From assembly GCF_040958095.1 (NCBI RefSeq), contig NC_091185.1, positions 18,884,229 through 18,948,228 on the forward strand: a stretch of DNA of 64,000 bases, given 5' to 3'. Every line of letters starts with the position of its first letter. Within the stretch, counting starts at the first letter, position 1. The translations under genes were made by a program, and so were the position numbers. The notes beneath the pieces were generated by a model that saw nothing but the letters and a program-made list of their open reading frames with translations, was not told where the DNA came from and did not search any database. Positions 47,902 to 63,904 of the stretch are shown one piece after another. The stretch is from Procambarus clarkii. Its lineage: Eukaryota; Arthropoda; Malacostraca; Decapoda; Cambaridae.

Positions 47902-47961
47902 TGCGTTGCTCCTGGGAGTATGGGTTCGAGTCACTTCTGGGGTGTGAGTTTTCAGTTGCAT
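47902..47961 (+). repeat. Partial inverted copy of the SINE
   Basis: GCGTTGCTCCTGGGAGTATG through the B box (47923-47933) to TTTTCAGTTGCA is the inverted match of ~47712-47772. It lacks the A box. The ~80-base spacer holds no recognisable feature. Confidence 0.8.
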
Positions 47962-47962
47962 T

Positions 47963-48486
<524 letters not shown>

Positions 48487-48562
<76 letters not shown>
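48487..48562. repeat. (TA)n tract
   Basis: About 76 bases between foldback copies 2 and 3. Confidence 0.95.
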
Positions 48563-50209
<1,647 letters not shown>

Positions 50210-50217
50210 AATTTTAA

Positions 50218-50235
50218 TGGGGGCCTGTCCGGGAG
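50218..50235 (+). promoter_or_regulatory. Primer-binding site of element 3
   Basis: TGGGGGCCTGTCCGGGAG, 8 bases after the LTR, nearly the same as the site of element 1 at 1478-1495. Consistent with a shared tRNA-Pro-like primer. Confidence 0.7.
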
Positions 50236-51006
50236 CTTCACTCAGGTACTAGTACCAGAATGTCAATTTGTGGTAAGCATACTTCACTTTGCTAAAGTAG
50301 CCTTTCAATATTTTCATAATTTTTTATATTTATATGGTGCTGTGTGTATTGTGCATTTCGAGAGTAGCATATGATGAGTGTGAGATAACTTTGGATTACG
50401 TGGTGACTGTAGGCCGCAGTCATTCTCTTAATTGGTCATCTCTCCCTCCGTGTTATTACTCGTGTTTACCACCTTTTGTCCCTAGGATATTTCTCATATT
50501 TTCGGCAGATCATCATTTTGGTACCATGGTACTTTGGTTTGTCTCTGGGTCAAAGCACCCTATCTTCTGCAATCCGACCGAAGGAGGAAAAGAGGGCCAT
50601 AGTTCCTCTAGCACGGACTTTGTTGCTGAGTTGGGACCTCAGCAGCAGTTCTCGTCACCAGTTGACACTCGCACCCCCTACACGTCGGTCAGAGATGATG
50701 ATATTTACTTAGGGAGGGAATTAGCTTTCTTTTTACAGAGCACAAAGTTCGCTAATTCTGTAAGTATCATATTCATTTAGTGGGAAACCCTTGCTTATGT
50801 CCTATAGAGACTCGGCAAGGTATGCCTACATTCTTGGACTACCTAATTCACTTTTGGAGCAATTAAATGTTTCATTTGCTTTAGAAACTCAGTTTCACTT
50901 ATTTAGTAGGATTTTCTTGCCCTTATTCTCTTACATTGAGTACCGGGTACAAGATTTCCTGCGACTTTGATTGACTAATCATTTACCATCCTATAATTAA
51001 CTTTAA
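50236..51006 (+). other. Leader of element 3 (left copy)
   Basis: Non-coding by content. Short open frames (50334-50780) have no domain. From 50911 onward the sequence is present inverted at the right window end. Confidence 0.5.
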
Positions 51007-52395
51007 TTGTTAAAGATTAAAATTCCACAGGATAGTTACCAGTTGCCACGTTATCCTGTTTCTGACATTTACCATATCACAACTATATCCGTGTACATTT
51101 ATTTGCTATCTTTCACCATGTTTTGTCTCCAAGCTTTCCTTAACGATCCAGCTGGTGAAATAGGGACATTATGTCGTGCCAAGAGGACTGAATTACAAAC
51201 TCCTGCACACGAGTATCAACTAGATGTTCCCCATGGAGCCAACAAAAATGAATTACATAACCTCATTATGGATCATCTCTTAGATGAAAGGAAGATTGAC
51301 TCTGAAACTCACGAAACTTATTCTATTGCAGATAAAACTGATTTGGCAACTATGAAACTCAAACTAGAACTTGCCAAGCTCGAGAGAGAGCAACAGCAAG
51401 CAGCTCTCCAAATGAAGGAACGCGAGGCGAACCTGAGGGAAAGAGAGGCGGCCCTGAGGAAAGAAGAACAAGAAAGAGAAGCGGCCCTGGCAATAGAAGC
51501 TCTACAAATAAAAGAACGAAAAGCTGCAATCAGGAAAGAAGAACAAGAACGAGAGGCAGCCTTGAGGAAAGAAGAACAGGAACGTGAGACAATAATATTC
51601 CGTGAGCGTGAGAGAGTACAGCTTGACGCAAAACATCGTCCCCCCTAGATGCAACGCGAGCATGGCAAACAGCAAGCTGCTTTGGCTATAGAATGTCGTC
51701 AACAAGAACTCGCGTTGGAAACTACGCACCTCACTCAACGCCAGCAAGCTACCGCCAGTCTTCCAGTAAGTTTCAATATCTCCCATGCAAGTAAGTTAAT
51801 GCCACCATTCGTTGAGACAGAGATCGACGTCTTTTTTACCACCATTGAGACCCTAGCTAATCAACTTAGTTGGCCTGCTGACCAATGGTCTACCCTTCTC
51901 AGAGTGCATCTTACAGGTAGAGCTGCAGTTACTCTCAGTACCTTAGCGTCTGAGAATGACTACCAGACCCTGAAGCAAGCAGTGTTGGACGCCTACCTTC
52001 TCTCCACCGAAAGCTACCGACGAAAATTCCGTGACCGTCTTAAGGCAAGTACCACCACCTTTCTAGAATTTACCAATACAAAGAAAAGATATTTTATGAA
52101 ATGGCTGGAAGCAGCACATGTCTCTACATTTGCAGAACTCATCAACCTCATGCTTGTTGAGGAATTCTTGAGACGTGTTCCCCCTTCCGTCCGTTTATAT
52201 CTAGCAGATAAAGAAGAAACCGACTACATCAAATGTGCGAAGTCGGCTGACACCTACAGCCTCATCCACCGACTGACGCCATCACCACCTCCCAGTAAGA
52301 AGTCTTGGTACAACGATAAAGTGAGTACAGAGGAAGCGAGCTCACAATTGTATTGTAAGTAATGCAAACTCTATGGACATACCATAGATAGATGT
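51007..52395 (+). pseudogene. Gag of element 3 (left copy)
   Basis: Probable start at 51118 (ATG after CTTTCACC) or upstream at 51007. The N-terminus has a SAP-like helix pair (KRTELQTPAHEYQLDV ... ELHNLIMDHLLDERK), as at the N-terminus of element 1. A long Glu/Arg/Lys/Ala coiled coil follows, with EREAALRKEEQ repeats, then the capsid-like region. TAG at 51646-51648 interrupts the frame and is also present in the right copy, so it predates the duplication. TAA at 52360-52362 destroys the zinc knuckle, which reads CKYCKLYGHPIDRC in the right copy. Confidence 0.85.
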
Positions 52396-53043
52396 GTGAA
52401 GGCTCAATACAAGAGCAATGAATCTACTAAACCCAAACAGACTCCTCCTAAGTCCGGTATACCTGTAATGAATGTTGGTGTTAATGTTAATGATCTTTCT
52501 CTCTTCAGTAAACACCTGTATCCTGGAACTGTCTCTACCAACGGTACAGATTCGGAGGGAAGTTTCAAATTGAAGATCTTGACGGACAAAGCGGCTCTTC
52601 AGTCCATTATCATAAAGTCGGATGTGCCTAACGTCGCCTACACCAGGGAAACCGTCCTTATCACTGACCTCACTGCTACCACTCCATATCCACTCGCCAG
52701 AGTCCACCTGGATTGTCCCTTCGTGACCGGTGAAGTCCAAGTTGCCATCAAGGAAAAGCCTTTTCCCATGCCTGGAGTGCAACTTCTCCTTGGCATCGAC
52801 TTGGCAGAAGATCTGCAACAGCCCAACCTGATCATCACGGACAAACACCAGGTGTGTACTTCTGTAATGGATAATCCCATCTTTGAATATGTTCCAGCAG
52901 AGGTTCAAGAGAGTAATAAAGTTTCTCCTCCGGTTTTGGTGATCACCCGTGCACAAGCTGCACGACCGCAACCAGCTGACTCTACTGCTGCCGCTGTCCC
53001 TCGAGACCCTCAGAATCTACCTCAAAATCTTACCAAGTTTTAG
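52396..53043 (+). pseudogene. Retropepsin-like region of element 3 (left copy)
   Basis: 216 codons to TAG, with the second half of a retropepsin-like fold: MPGVQLLLGIDLAEDLQQPN corresponds to the LGND(F/L) strand of other elements (Asn in the right copy). The canonical DTGA active site is not seen; the equivalent position reads LKILTDKAALQSIII, so the catalytic Asp-Thr-Gly may be lost (T-D-K-A) in both copies. It is followed by VLVITRAQA. Confidence 0.7.
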
Positions 53044-53142
53044 TTCCGTAAGTTACAGAGGGAAGATCAAGCATTAACACCATTATTCTTCCAGGCTGAG
53101 ACTCAACCTGATAGTATACCTGGATTCTTCCTAGAGAATTAA

Positions 53143-54425
53143 TTGCTCTACCGCAGATACAGACCCAGCAAGCTGAAGGAGGATGATGACTGGGCCAATG
53201 TCGAACAACTAGTGATTCCCACCAGCATACTGCCCGATATTCTACACCTGGCCAACGGAGCTCTTTCTCACTATGGCTTCAACAAAACCTACCACGGAAT
53301 CAGACAAGACTACTACTGGCCAGGTATGGTAAAACACGTAAAGAAATACGTACGAGAGTGTCATATATGTCAGATTGCAGGTAAACCTAACATCTCTATT
53401 CCCCAGGCTCCACTGAAACCTATCCAGGTGCCTGTGGAACCTTTCCACAGACTCATCATAGACTGTGTTGGTCCTTTACCCCGGACCAGTTCTGGCAACG
53501 CATATATATTAACTATCATGTGTCCTACCACCAGGTTTCCCATAGCAGTTCCAGTAAAGAACATTACGGCTGCTACTGTGGTGAAACACCTATTGAAGAT
53601 CTTCACCCAGTATGGATTTCCAAGAGAGGTTCAAAGTGACTGTGGCACCAACTTCACCAGTGATCTCTTCAAGAAGACTCTGGAGGAGTTCAACATCACA
53701 CAGGTACTGTCCAGCCCCTATCATCCTGCTTCACAGGGTTCTCTTGAACGTAGTCATCAGACTATTAAAGCACTCCTAAAGAAATTCTGCAATGAGACTT
53801 TGAAGGACTGGGATAGACAACTTGATCTCATTATGTGCATTTTTTCGAAGTCTCCCCAATGAGTCTCTAGGAGTATCTCCTTATGAGATGCTCTACGGAC
53901 GTAAGTGCCATACTTCTCTCAAAGCTTTCAAGGACTCTCTATGTAATGCCACCTTCAGTGACCATCAGAATGTGCCTCAGTTTCTCAGAGAGTAGTCAGT
54001 CTCTCAGTCAGAGAGTACGTAAATTTGTTAATGACAACCTATTGAAAGCCCAGGAGAGGATGAAGACTCATTTTGACCAAAGCAGCAAATTAAGGAAATT
54101 TAAACCAGGAGACTTCGTATTGGCATACCTTCCTATCCCAGGTTCTCCATTGAAAAACAAGTTTTCAGGACCCTACCATATCAAGAAGTGCAGGAACAAC
54201 AACTACGTTCTTGAGACTCCTGATAGGCGGCGGAAGACCCAGCTGTGTCACGTCAACCTCCTGAAGCAGTATCAAGGTATTCCCCCTACTGTGCTGACAT
54301 CTGTCTCTACATCTAAAGGTCCATACCTCCACAGTGAAACCTTCCCTGCTTCTCCCGAAAGCATTAACACTAAATTGGTGCTTTCCAAATCGGAAATCCT
54401 ACCTGATCTTCATCCCAATTTACAG
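53143..54425 (+). pseudogene. Integrase of element 3 (left copy), frameshifted
   Basis: HHCC-type finger region (YHGIRQDYYWPGMVKHV ... CHICQ), catalytic core with Asp in LIIDCVGPLPRTSSG, Asp in VQSDCGTNF and Glu in GSLERSHQT with D,D-35-E spacing, then the C-terminal domain with KFSGPYHIKKC. One extra T near 53843 and a small change near 53985 break the frame. The right copy (61769-60480) is open across the same region. Confidence 0.9.
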
Positions 54426-54918
54426 GACTATAATAGTGCTCCTTTGCCATGTTCTAATCCTATTCTCACCTCGCCAGATATCACGAAGCCTTTCATCCTC
54501 CATGTCGACGTCAGTGGTACCGGCATCGGGGGTGACCTAATGCAACAACGAGGCGAGGAGAATCTACCTGTTAGCAACTACAGCGACAAGGAACTATAAC
54601 ACAATCGACAGGGAGCTACTCATCGTCCTGAACTAGCAGCACTTCAAATCGTCCCTGCAAAGTGCTCGGTCTACCACCATCTACTTAGACCACAACCCCC
54701 TACACTTCCTGCAGCAAGCCCAATTCAACAACCAACGGCTTCTACGATGGGCTTTATATCTGCAGAATTTCAACCTGGAGATCTTCAACATCAAGGGTTC
54801 TGACAACATCATCGCAGACGCCCTCTCCAGAGTCACTGAGGTAGAGGCTGCTCCACCTACCACTCTACCACCTGAAGACGTAACTTCACCCGGAACCGCA
54901 GGCTTCGGGGGAGAGTTG
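54426..54918 (+). pseudogene. RNase H of element 3 joined directly to the integrase region; RT absent
   Basis: Starts within ~10 codons of the integrase tail with SNPILTSPDITKPFILHVDV and GTGIGGDL, which is the RNase H start. After a frameshift near 54590 it continues with NTIDRELLIVLN, TIYLDHNPLHFLQQ and DNIIADALSRVTE, ending GGEL and TGA at 54918-54920. The ~750-bp RT with YLDD that should lie between is missing without disturbing either neighbour. The same join is in the right copy. Confidence 0.88.
54905..54916 (+). promoter_or_regulatory. Polypurine tract of element 3
   Basis: CGGGGGAGAGT-type purine run directly before the 3' LTR start TGTGACG. Confidence 0.65.
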
Positions 54919-55307
54919 TGACGATAATCTCTTTCAAGAGAGATTGAGCCTGCTCCTCCCTACTTTACGTTACATCAATGACACAAGTATAAGATGCTAC
55001 ATTCAAGATACGTCACCAGTACCACAAAACGTTTTGACCAGGAGGCAAAACGTATCCAAGATCCCCCCACTCCACACACCCTCCTCACGCCGGCTCGTCA
55101 TCAAACCAGCTAACTACCCTTCACCAGCTTGCCTGCTTCTGATTGGTGACTCGCCAGCCGTGCACCTGCACCCAGCACCTCAGCGCCCTCTACACGAATA
55201 GACGTCTGAGCCTGACCAGCTATCCACTTCAGAATATTCCTTGCACTCTTACGGATGACATCTCTCTCTGGCATACTCGCTCATAAGCTCATATACGAAG
55301 GGAGGTT
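54917..55307 (+). repeat. 3' LTR of element 3 (left copy), truncated
   Basis: Matches the first ~390 bases of the 5' LTR, then ends abruptly at GGGAGGTT where a TTAGG-hairpin element begins. The identical break is found in the right copy at 59607. Confidence 0.9.
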
Positions 55308-55311
55308 AGTA

Positions 55312-55889
<578 letters not shown>

Positions 55890-57948
55890 TATATATTATT
55901 AAATATGACCGAAAAAGTAAGATTAATAATTCTAACACAAATTTTCTCAATCTTTCGTACATTTCTTTTCACTGTTGGAGGTAATTCAAAAATCAATTCT
56001 CCAAAATTCATTTTTATTTCTAGTCTGACGCGACACTTGAGCTCGTTTCGTAAAACTTATTACATTTTCAAAGACTTTACACATACACAACTGAATTGAA
56101 CTTACATATCTCCGATTTGTTTATATCTACATTTGAGAGAGGTGGATGGGGTGAGGTGGTATTTATAAGGGTATTAATTTCATCAACACAAGACAGAACA
56201 CGAAACAATGGGTATTGAAATGGAAGTGATTGTAGAAAGCCTATTGTTCCATATTTCTTGATGCTTCTATATTGGAGCGGAGTCTTGAGGTGGGTAGAAT
56301 ATAGTTGTGCATTAATTGGCTGTTGATTGCTGGTGTTGACTTCTTAATGTGCAGTGCCTCGCAAACGTCAAGCCGTCTGCTATCGCTGTATCTATCGATG
56401 ATTTCTGTGTTGTTTACTAGGATTTCTCTGGCGATGGTTTGGTTGTGGGAAGAGATTATATGTTCCTTAATGGAGCCCTGTTGCTTATGCATCGTTAAAC
56501 GCCTAGAAAGAGATGTTGTTGTCTTGCCTATATACTGTTTTTTTTTGGAGCTTACAGTCCCCAAGTGGGCATTTGAAGGCATAGACGACGTTGGTCTCTT
56601 TTTAAAGCGTTCTGCTTTGTGTCTAGAGAGTTTCTCATGAGTAGGCTGGCCGTGTTTCTGGTTTTATTGTAAATCGTCAGTTGTATCCTCTGCTTTTTGT
56701 CTGTAGGGATAACGTTTCTATTAACAATATCTTTCAGGACCCTTTCCTCCGTTTTATGAGCTGTGGAAAAGAAGTTCCTGTAAAATAGTCTAATAGGGGG
56801 TATAGGTGTTGTGTTTGTTGTCTCTTCAGAGGTTGCATGGCGTTTCACTTTCCTTCTTATGATGTCTTCGACGAAACCATTGGAGAAGCCGTTGTTGACT
56901 AGGACCTGCCTCACCCTACAGAGTTCTTCGTCGACTTGCTTCCATTCTGAGTTGTGGCTGAGAGCACGGTCGACATATGTGTTAACAACACTCCTCTTGT
57001 ACCTGTCTGGGCAGTCGCTGTTGGCATTTAGGCACATTCCTATGTTCGTTTCCTTAGTGTAGACTGCAGTGTGGAAACCTCCGCTCTTTTCCATGACTGT
57101 TACATCTAGAAAGGGCAGCGTCCCATCCTTTTCCATCTCGAAAGTGAAATGCAGCACGGAACTCTGCTCAAATGCCTCCTTCAGCTCCTGCAGATGTCTG
57201 ACATCAGGTACCTGTGTAAAAATGTCGTCAACATACCTGCAGTATATGGCCGGTTTCAAGTTCATGTCGACTAAGATTTTTTGCTCGATGGTACCCATGT
57301 AGAAGTTTGCAAACAGGACACCTAGGGGAGAACCCATGGCGACCCCATCTACTTGCTTATACATGTGCCCATCCGGGCTCAAGAAGGGTGCCTCTTTAGT
57401 ACAAGCTTGGAGTAGTTTCCTCAGAATATTTTCTGGTATGTCAAGAGGAGTACAGGCTGGATCACGATACACTCTGTCGGCTATCATCCCGATTGTCTCG
57501 TCCACAGGTACGTTAGTAAACAGCGATTCTACATCCAACGAGGCTCTTATCCCTATGGCCCGTGTGCCCCGCAGTAAGTCAACAAATTCCTTTGGAGACT
57601 TCAGGCTGAAGGCGCAAGGGACATAAGGAGTCAGCATGCCGTTGAGTCGTTTCGCAAGTCTGTACGTGGGTGTGGGTATCTGGCTGAAGATTGGCCAAAG
57701 TGGGTTTCCAGGCTTATGTGTCTTGACATTTTCATACGCATATCCAGGTATATATTCCCCAATGATCTTTGGCAGGTGGAGTCCGGATTTCTTGGCGTTC
57801 ACAGTTTCGATCAGTTTGTTGACCTTTGCTTTCAATTGGGCTGTAGTGTCCTTCGTTACCCTTTGGAACTTAGTTTGGTCTAATAATGGAGCATGAGGTT
57901 CATTCTCGCCAGATATTCGTCTTTTTTAAGAATGACATATATTGGCGA
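55890..57948 (-). pseudogene. PLE-A copy 3: RT plus GIY-YIG endonuclease, 5'-truncated
   Basis: Minus strand from 57948 encodes RT (NVKTHKPGNPL, GIRASLDVESLFTNVP, YKQVDGVAMGSPLG, YCRYVDDIFTQV) and GIY-YIG (QYIGKTTTSLSRRLTMHKQ), ending ASRNMEQ at 56241. A T-run near 56545 causes a frameshift before YIGK. The Gln codon before VDG is intact here, unlike copy 1. The 3' UTR runs to 55890 and contains the antisense CR1-like match near 56165-56215. The start corresponds to ~41310 of copy 1. Confidence 0.92.
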
Positions 57949-59090
57949 CAGTGACTGCCCAGATAGGTACAAGAGGAGTGTTGTTAACGCATATGTCGAC
58001 CGAGCTCTCAGCCACAGCTCGAATGGAAGCAAGTCGACGAAGAACTCTGTAGGGTAAGGCAGGTCCTAGTCAACAATGGCTTCTCCAATGGTTTCGTCGA
58101 AGACATCATAATAAGGAAAGTGAAACGCCATGCAACCTCTGAAGAGACAACTAACACAACACCTATACCCCCTATTAGACTATTTTACAGGAACTTCTTT
58201 TCCACAGCTCATAAAACGGAGGAAAGGGTCCTGAAAGATATTGTTAATAGAAACGTTATCCCTACAGACAAAAATCAGAGGATACAACTGACGATTTACT
58301 ATAAAACTAGAAAAACGGCCAGCCTACTCATGAGAAACTCTCCAGACACAAAGCAGAACGCTTTAAAAGAGACCAACGTCGTCTATGCCTTCAAATGCCC
58401 ACTTGGGGACTGTAAGCTCCAAAAAACCCAGTATATAGGCAAGACAACAACATCTCTTTCTAGGCATTTAACGATGCATAAGCAACAGGGCTCCATTAAG
58501 GAACATATAATCTCTTCCCACAACCAAACCATCGCCATAGAAATCCTAGTAAACAACACAGAAATCATCGATAGATACAGCGATAGCAGACGGCTTGACG
58601 TTTGCGAGGCACTGCACATTAAGAAGTCAACACCAGCAATCAACAGCAAATTAATGCACAACTATATTCTACCCACCTCAAGACTCCGCTCCAATATAGA
58701 AGCATCAAGAAATATAGACCAATTGGCTTTCTACAATCACTTCCATTTCAATACCCATTCTTTCGTGCTCTGTCTTGTGTTGATGAAATTAATACCCTAT
58801 TAAATACCACCTCACCCCATCCTCCTCACTCAAATGTAGATATAAACAAATCGGAGATATGTAAGTTCTATTCAGTTGTGTATGTGTAAAGTCTTTGAAA
58901 ATGTAATAAGTTTTACGAAACGCGCTCAAGTGTCGCGTCAGACTAGAAATAAAAATGAATTTTGGAGAATTGATTTTTGAATTACCTCCAACAGTGAAAA
59001 GAAATGTACGAAAGATTGAGAAAATTCGTGTTAGAATTATTAATATTACTTTTTCGGTCATATTTAATAATATATATACATATATATATA
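57949..59090 (+). pseudogene. PLE-A copy 4, 5'-truncated, head-to-head with copy 3
   Basis: Begins at the position equal to ~57016 of copy 3 (DCPDRYKRSVVNAYVDRAL) and encodes the RT-endonuclease linker and GIY-YIG domain to ~58803. A frameshift is present near 58020, with the main open part 58120-58803. 3' UTR extends to ~59090, then (TA)n. Copies 3 and 4 are the centre of the large inverted duplication. Confidence 0.9.
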
Positions 59091-59602
<512 letters not shown>

Positions 59603-59606
59603 TACT

Positions 59607-59997
59607 AACCTCCCTTCATATATGAGCTAATGAGCGAGTATGCCAGAGAGAGATGTCTTCCGTAAGAGTACAAGGAATATTCTGAAGTGGATAGCTGGTC
59701 AGGCTCAGACGTCTATTCGTGTAGAGGGCGCTGAGGTGCTGGGTGCAGGTGCGCGGCTGGCGAGTCACCAATCAGAAGCAGGCAAGCTGGTGAAGGGTAG
59801 TTAGCTGGTTTGATGACGAGCCGGCGTGAGGAGGGTGTGTGGAGTGGGGGGATCTTGGATACGTTTTGCCTCCTGGTCAAAACGTTTTGTGGTACTGGTG
59901 ACGTATCTTGAATGTAGCATCTTATACTTGTGTCTTTGGTGTAACGTAAAGTAGGGAGGAGCAGGCTCAATCTCTCTTGAAAGAGATTATCGTCACA
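59607..59997 (-). repeat. 3' LTR of element 3 (right copy), truncated
   Basis: Reverse complement of 54917-55307, truncated at the same base next to the foldback element. Confidence 0.9.
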
Positions 59998-60480
59998 ACT
60001 CTCCCCCGAAGCCTGCGGTTCCGGGTGAAGTTACGTCTTCAGGTGGTAGAGTGGTAGGTGGAGCAGCCTCTACCTCAGTGACTCTGGAGAGGGCGTCTGC
60101 GATGATGTTGTCAGAACCCTTGATGTAGAAGATCTCCTGGTTGAAATTCTGCAGATATAAAGCCCATCGTAGAAGCCGTTGGTTGTTGAATTGGGTTTGC
60201 TGCAGGAAGTGTAGGGGGTTGTGGTCTAGGTAGATGGTGGTAGACCGAGCACTTTGCAGGGACGATTTGAAGTGCTGCTAGTTCAGGACGATGAGTAGCT
60301 CCCTGTCGATTGTGCTATAGTTCCTTGTAGCTGTAGTCGCTAACAGGTAGATTCTCCTCGCCTCGTTGTTGCATTAGGTCACCCCCGATGCCGGTACCAC
60401 TGACGTCGACATGGAGGATGAAAGGCTTCGTGATATCTGGCGAGGTGAGAATAGGATTAGAACATGGCAAAGGAGTACTA
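59998..60480 (-). pseudogene. RNase H of element 3 (right copy); RT absent
   Basis: Mirror of 54918-54430. RNase H start (SPDITKPFILHVDV, GTGIGGDL) is fused to the integrase tail, with the rest in another frame (DNIIADALSRV on the minus strand near 60080-60110). The RT is missing at exactly the same join as in the left copy. Confidence 0.87.
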
Positions 60481-61769
60481 TTATAGTCCTGTAAATTGGG
60501 ATGAAGATCAGGTAGGATTTCCGATTTGGAAAGCACCAATTTAGTGTTAATGCTTTCGGGAGAAGCAGGGAAGGTTTCACTGTGGAGGTATGGACCTTTA
60601 GATGTAGAGACAGATGTCAGCACAGTAGGGGGAATACCTTGATACTGCTTCAGGAGGTTGACGTGGCACAGCTGGGTCTTCCGCCGCCTATCTGGAGTCT
60701 CAAGAACGTAGTTGTTCTTCCTGCACTCTTTGATATGGTAGGGTCCTGAAAACTTGTTTTTCAATGGAGAACCTGGGATAGGAAGGTATGCCAATACGAA
60801 GTCTCCTGGTTTAAATTTCCTTAATTTGCTGCTTTGGTCAAAATGAGTCTTCATCCTCTCCTGGGCTTTCAATAGGTTGTCATTAGCAAATTTACGTACT
60901 CTCTCTAGAATGTGTTGTAAGTTTTGAAGAAACTGAGGCACATTCTGATGGTCACTGAAGGTGGCATTACATAGAGATTCCTTGAAAGCTTTGAGAGGAG
61001 TACGGCACTTACGTCCGTAGAGCATCTCATAAGGAGATACTCCTAGAGACTCAGTGGGGAGACTTCGAAAAATGCACATAATGAGATCAAGTTGTCTATT
61101 CCAGTCCTTCAAAGTCTCATTGCAGAATTTCTTTAGGAGTGCTTTAATAGTCTGATGACTACGTTCAAGAGAACCCTGTGAAGCAGGATGATAGGGGCTG
61201 GACAGTACCTGTGTGATGTTGAACTCCTCCAGAGTCTTCTTGAAGAGATCACTGGTGAAGTTGGTGCCACAGTCACTTTGAACCTCTCTTGGAAATCCAT
61301 ACTGGGTGAAGATCTTCAATAGGTGTTTCACCACAGTAGCAGCCGTAATGTTCTTTACTTGAACTGCTATGGGAAACCTGGTGGTAGGACACATGATAGT
61401 TATTATATATGCGTTGCCAGAACTGGTCTGGGGTAAAGGACCAACACAGTCTATGATGAGTCCGTGGAAAGGTTCCGCAGGCACCTGGATAGGTTTCATT
61501 GGAGCCTGGGGAATAGAGATGTTAGGTTTACCTGCAATCTGACATATATGACACTCTCGTACGTATTTCTTTACGTGTTTTACCATACCTGGCCAGTAGT
61601 AGTCTTGTCTGATTCCGTGGTAGGTTTTGTTGAAGCCATAGTGAGAAAGAGCTCCGTGAGCCAGGTGTAGAATATCGGGCAGTATGCTGGTGGGAATCAC
61701 TAGTTGTTCGACATTGGCCCAGTCATCATCCTCCTTCAGCTTGCTGGGTCTGTATCTGCGGTAGAGCAA
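60481..61769 (-). pseudogene. Integrase of element 3 (right copy), open frame
   Basis: Open from 61769 through the RNase H start at ~60315. It contains the finger region (CHICQIAGKPN), LIIDCVGPLPQTSSG, VQSDCGTNF, GSLERSHQT and the segment lost to frameshift in the left copy (SLGVSPYEMLYGRKCRTPLK). GPYHIKEC motif present. Few substitutions separate it from the left copy. Confidence 0.9.
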
Positions 61770-61868
61770 TTAATTCTCTAGGAAGAATCCAGGTATACTA
61801 TCAGGTTGAGTCTCAGCCTGGAAGAATAATGGTGTTAATGCTTGATCTTCCCTCTGTAACTTACGGAA

Positions 61869-63008
61869 CTAAAACTTGGTAAGATTTGGAGGTAGATTCT
61901 GAGGGTCTCGAGGGACAGCGGTAGCAGTAGAGTCAGCTGGTTGCGGTCGTGCAGCTTGTGCACGGGTGATCACCAAAACCGGTGGAGAAACTTTATTACT
62001 CTCTTGAACCTCTGCTGGAACATATTCAAAGATGGGATTATCCATTACAGAAGTACACACCTGGTGTTTGTCCGTGATGATCAGGTTGGGCTGTTGCAGA
62101 TCTTCTGCCAAGTCGTTGCCAAGGAGAAGTTGCACTCCAGGCATGGGAAAAGGCTTTTCCCTGATGGCGACTTGGACTTCACCGGTCACGAAGGGACAAT
62201 CCAGGTGGACTCTGGCGAGTGGATATGGAGTGGTAGCAGTGAGGTCAGTGATTAGGACGGTTTCCCTGGTGTAGGCGACGTTAGGCACAGCCGACTTTAT
62301 GATAATGGAATGAAGAGCCGCTTTGTCCGTCAAGATCTTCAATTTGAAACTTTCCTCCGAATCTGTACCGTTGGTAGAGACAGTTCCAGGATACAGGTGT
62401 TTACTGAAGAGAGAAAGATCATTAACATTAACACCAACATTCATTACAGGTTTACCGGACTTAGGAGGAGTCTGTTTGGGTTTAGTAGATTCATTGCTCT
62501 TGTATTGAGCCTTCACACATCTATCTATGGGATGTCCATAGAGTTTGCAATACTTACAATACAATTGTGAGCTCGCTTCCTCTGTACTCACTTTATCGTT
62601 GTACCAAGACTTCTTACTGGGAGGTGGTGATGGTGTCAGTCGGTGGATGAGGCTGTAGGTGTCAGCCGACTTCGCACATTTGATGTAGTCGGTTTCTTCT
62701 TTATCTGGTAGATATAAACGGACGGAAGGGGGAACACGTCTCAAGAATTCCTCAACAAGCATGAGGTTGATGAGTTCTGCAAATGTAGAGACATGTGCTG
62801 CTTCCAGCCATTTCATAAAATATCTTTTCTTTGTATTGGCAAATTCTAGAAAGGTGGTGGTACTTGCCTTAAGACGGTCACGGAATTTTCGTCGGTAGCT
62901 TTCGGTGGAGAGAAGGTAGGCGTCCAACACTGTTTGCTTCAGGGTCTGGTAGTCATTCTCAGATGCTAAGGTACTGAGAGTAACTGCAGCTCTACCTGTA
63001 AGATGCAC
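61869..63008 (-). pseudogene. Gag C-terminus, zinc knuckle and retropepsin-like region of element 3 (right copy)
   Basis: 379 open codons carry the capsid C-terminal region, knuckle CKYCKLYGHPIDRC (CX2CX4HX4C) and the retropepsin-like region with MPGVQLLLGNDLAEDL. The left copy is broken here by a stop in the knuckle. The expected DTG active-site triad is again not evident (LTDKAALHS). Confidence 0.85.
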
Positions 63009-63904
63009 TCTGAGAAGGGTAGACCATTGGTCAGCAGGCCAACTAAGTTGATTAGCTAGGGTCTCAAAGATGGTAAAAAGACGTCGATCTCTGTCTCAAC
63101 TAATGGTGGCATTAACTTACTTGCATGGGAGATATTGAAACTTACTGGAAGACTGGCGGTAGCTTGCTGGCGTTGAGTGAGGTGCGTAGTTTCCAACGCA
63201 AGTTCTTGTTGACGACATTCTATAGCCAAAGCAGCTTGCTGTTTGTCATGCTCGCGTTGCATCTAGGGGGGACGATGTTTTGCGTCAAACTGTACTCGCT
63301 CACACTCACGGAATATTATTGTCTCACGTTCCTGTTCTTCTTTAATCAAGGCTGCCTCTCGTTCTTGTTCTTCTTTCCTGATTGCAGCTTCTCGTTGTTT
63401 TATTTGTAGAGCTTCTATTGCCAGGGCCGCTTCTCTTTCTTGTTCTTCTTTCCTCAGGGCCGCCTCTCTTTCCCTCAGGTTCGCCTCGCGTTCCTTCATT
63501 TGGAGAGCTGCTTGCTGTTGCTCTCTCTCGAGCTTGGCAAGTTCTAGTTTGAGTTTCATAGTTGCCAAATCAGTTTTATCTGCAATAGAATAAGTTTCGT
63601 GAGTTTCAGAGTCAATCTTCCTTTCATCTAAGAGATGATCCATAATGAGGTTATGTAATTCATTTTTGTTGGCTCCATGGGGAACATCTAGTTGATACTC
63701 GTGTGCAGGAGTTTGTAATTCAGTCCTCTTGGCACGACATAATGTCCCTATTTCACCAGCTGGATCGTTAAGGAAAGCTTGGAGACGAAACATGGTGAAA
63801 GATAGCAAATAAATGTACACGAATATAGTTGTGATATGGTAAATGTCAGAAACAGGATAACGTGGCAACTGGTAACTATCCTGTGGAATTTTAATCTTTA
63901 ACAA
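63009..63904 (-). pseudogene. Gag N-terminus of element 3 (right copy)
   Basis: Mirror of 51007-51900. SAP-like N-terminus and EREAAL-type coiled coil, with the same TAG (minus 63265-63263) after HRPP. A frameshift near 63065 separates it from the capsid part. The upstream leader continues off the window end. Confidence 0.85.
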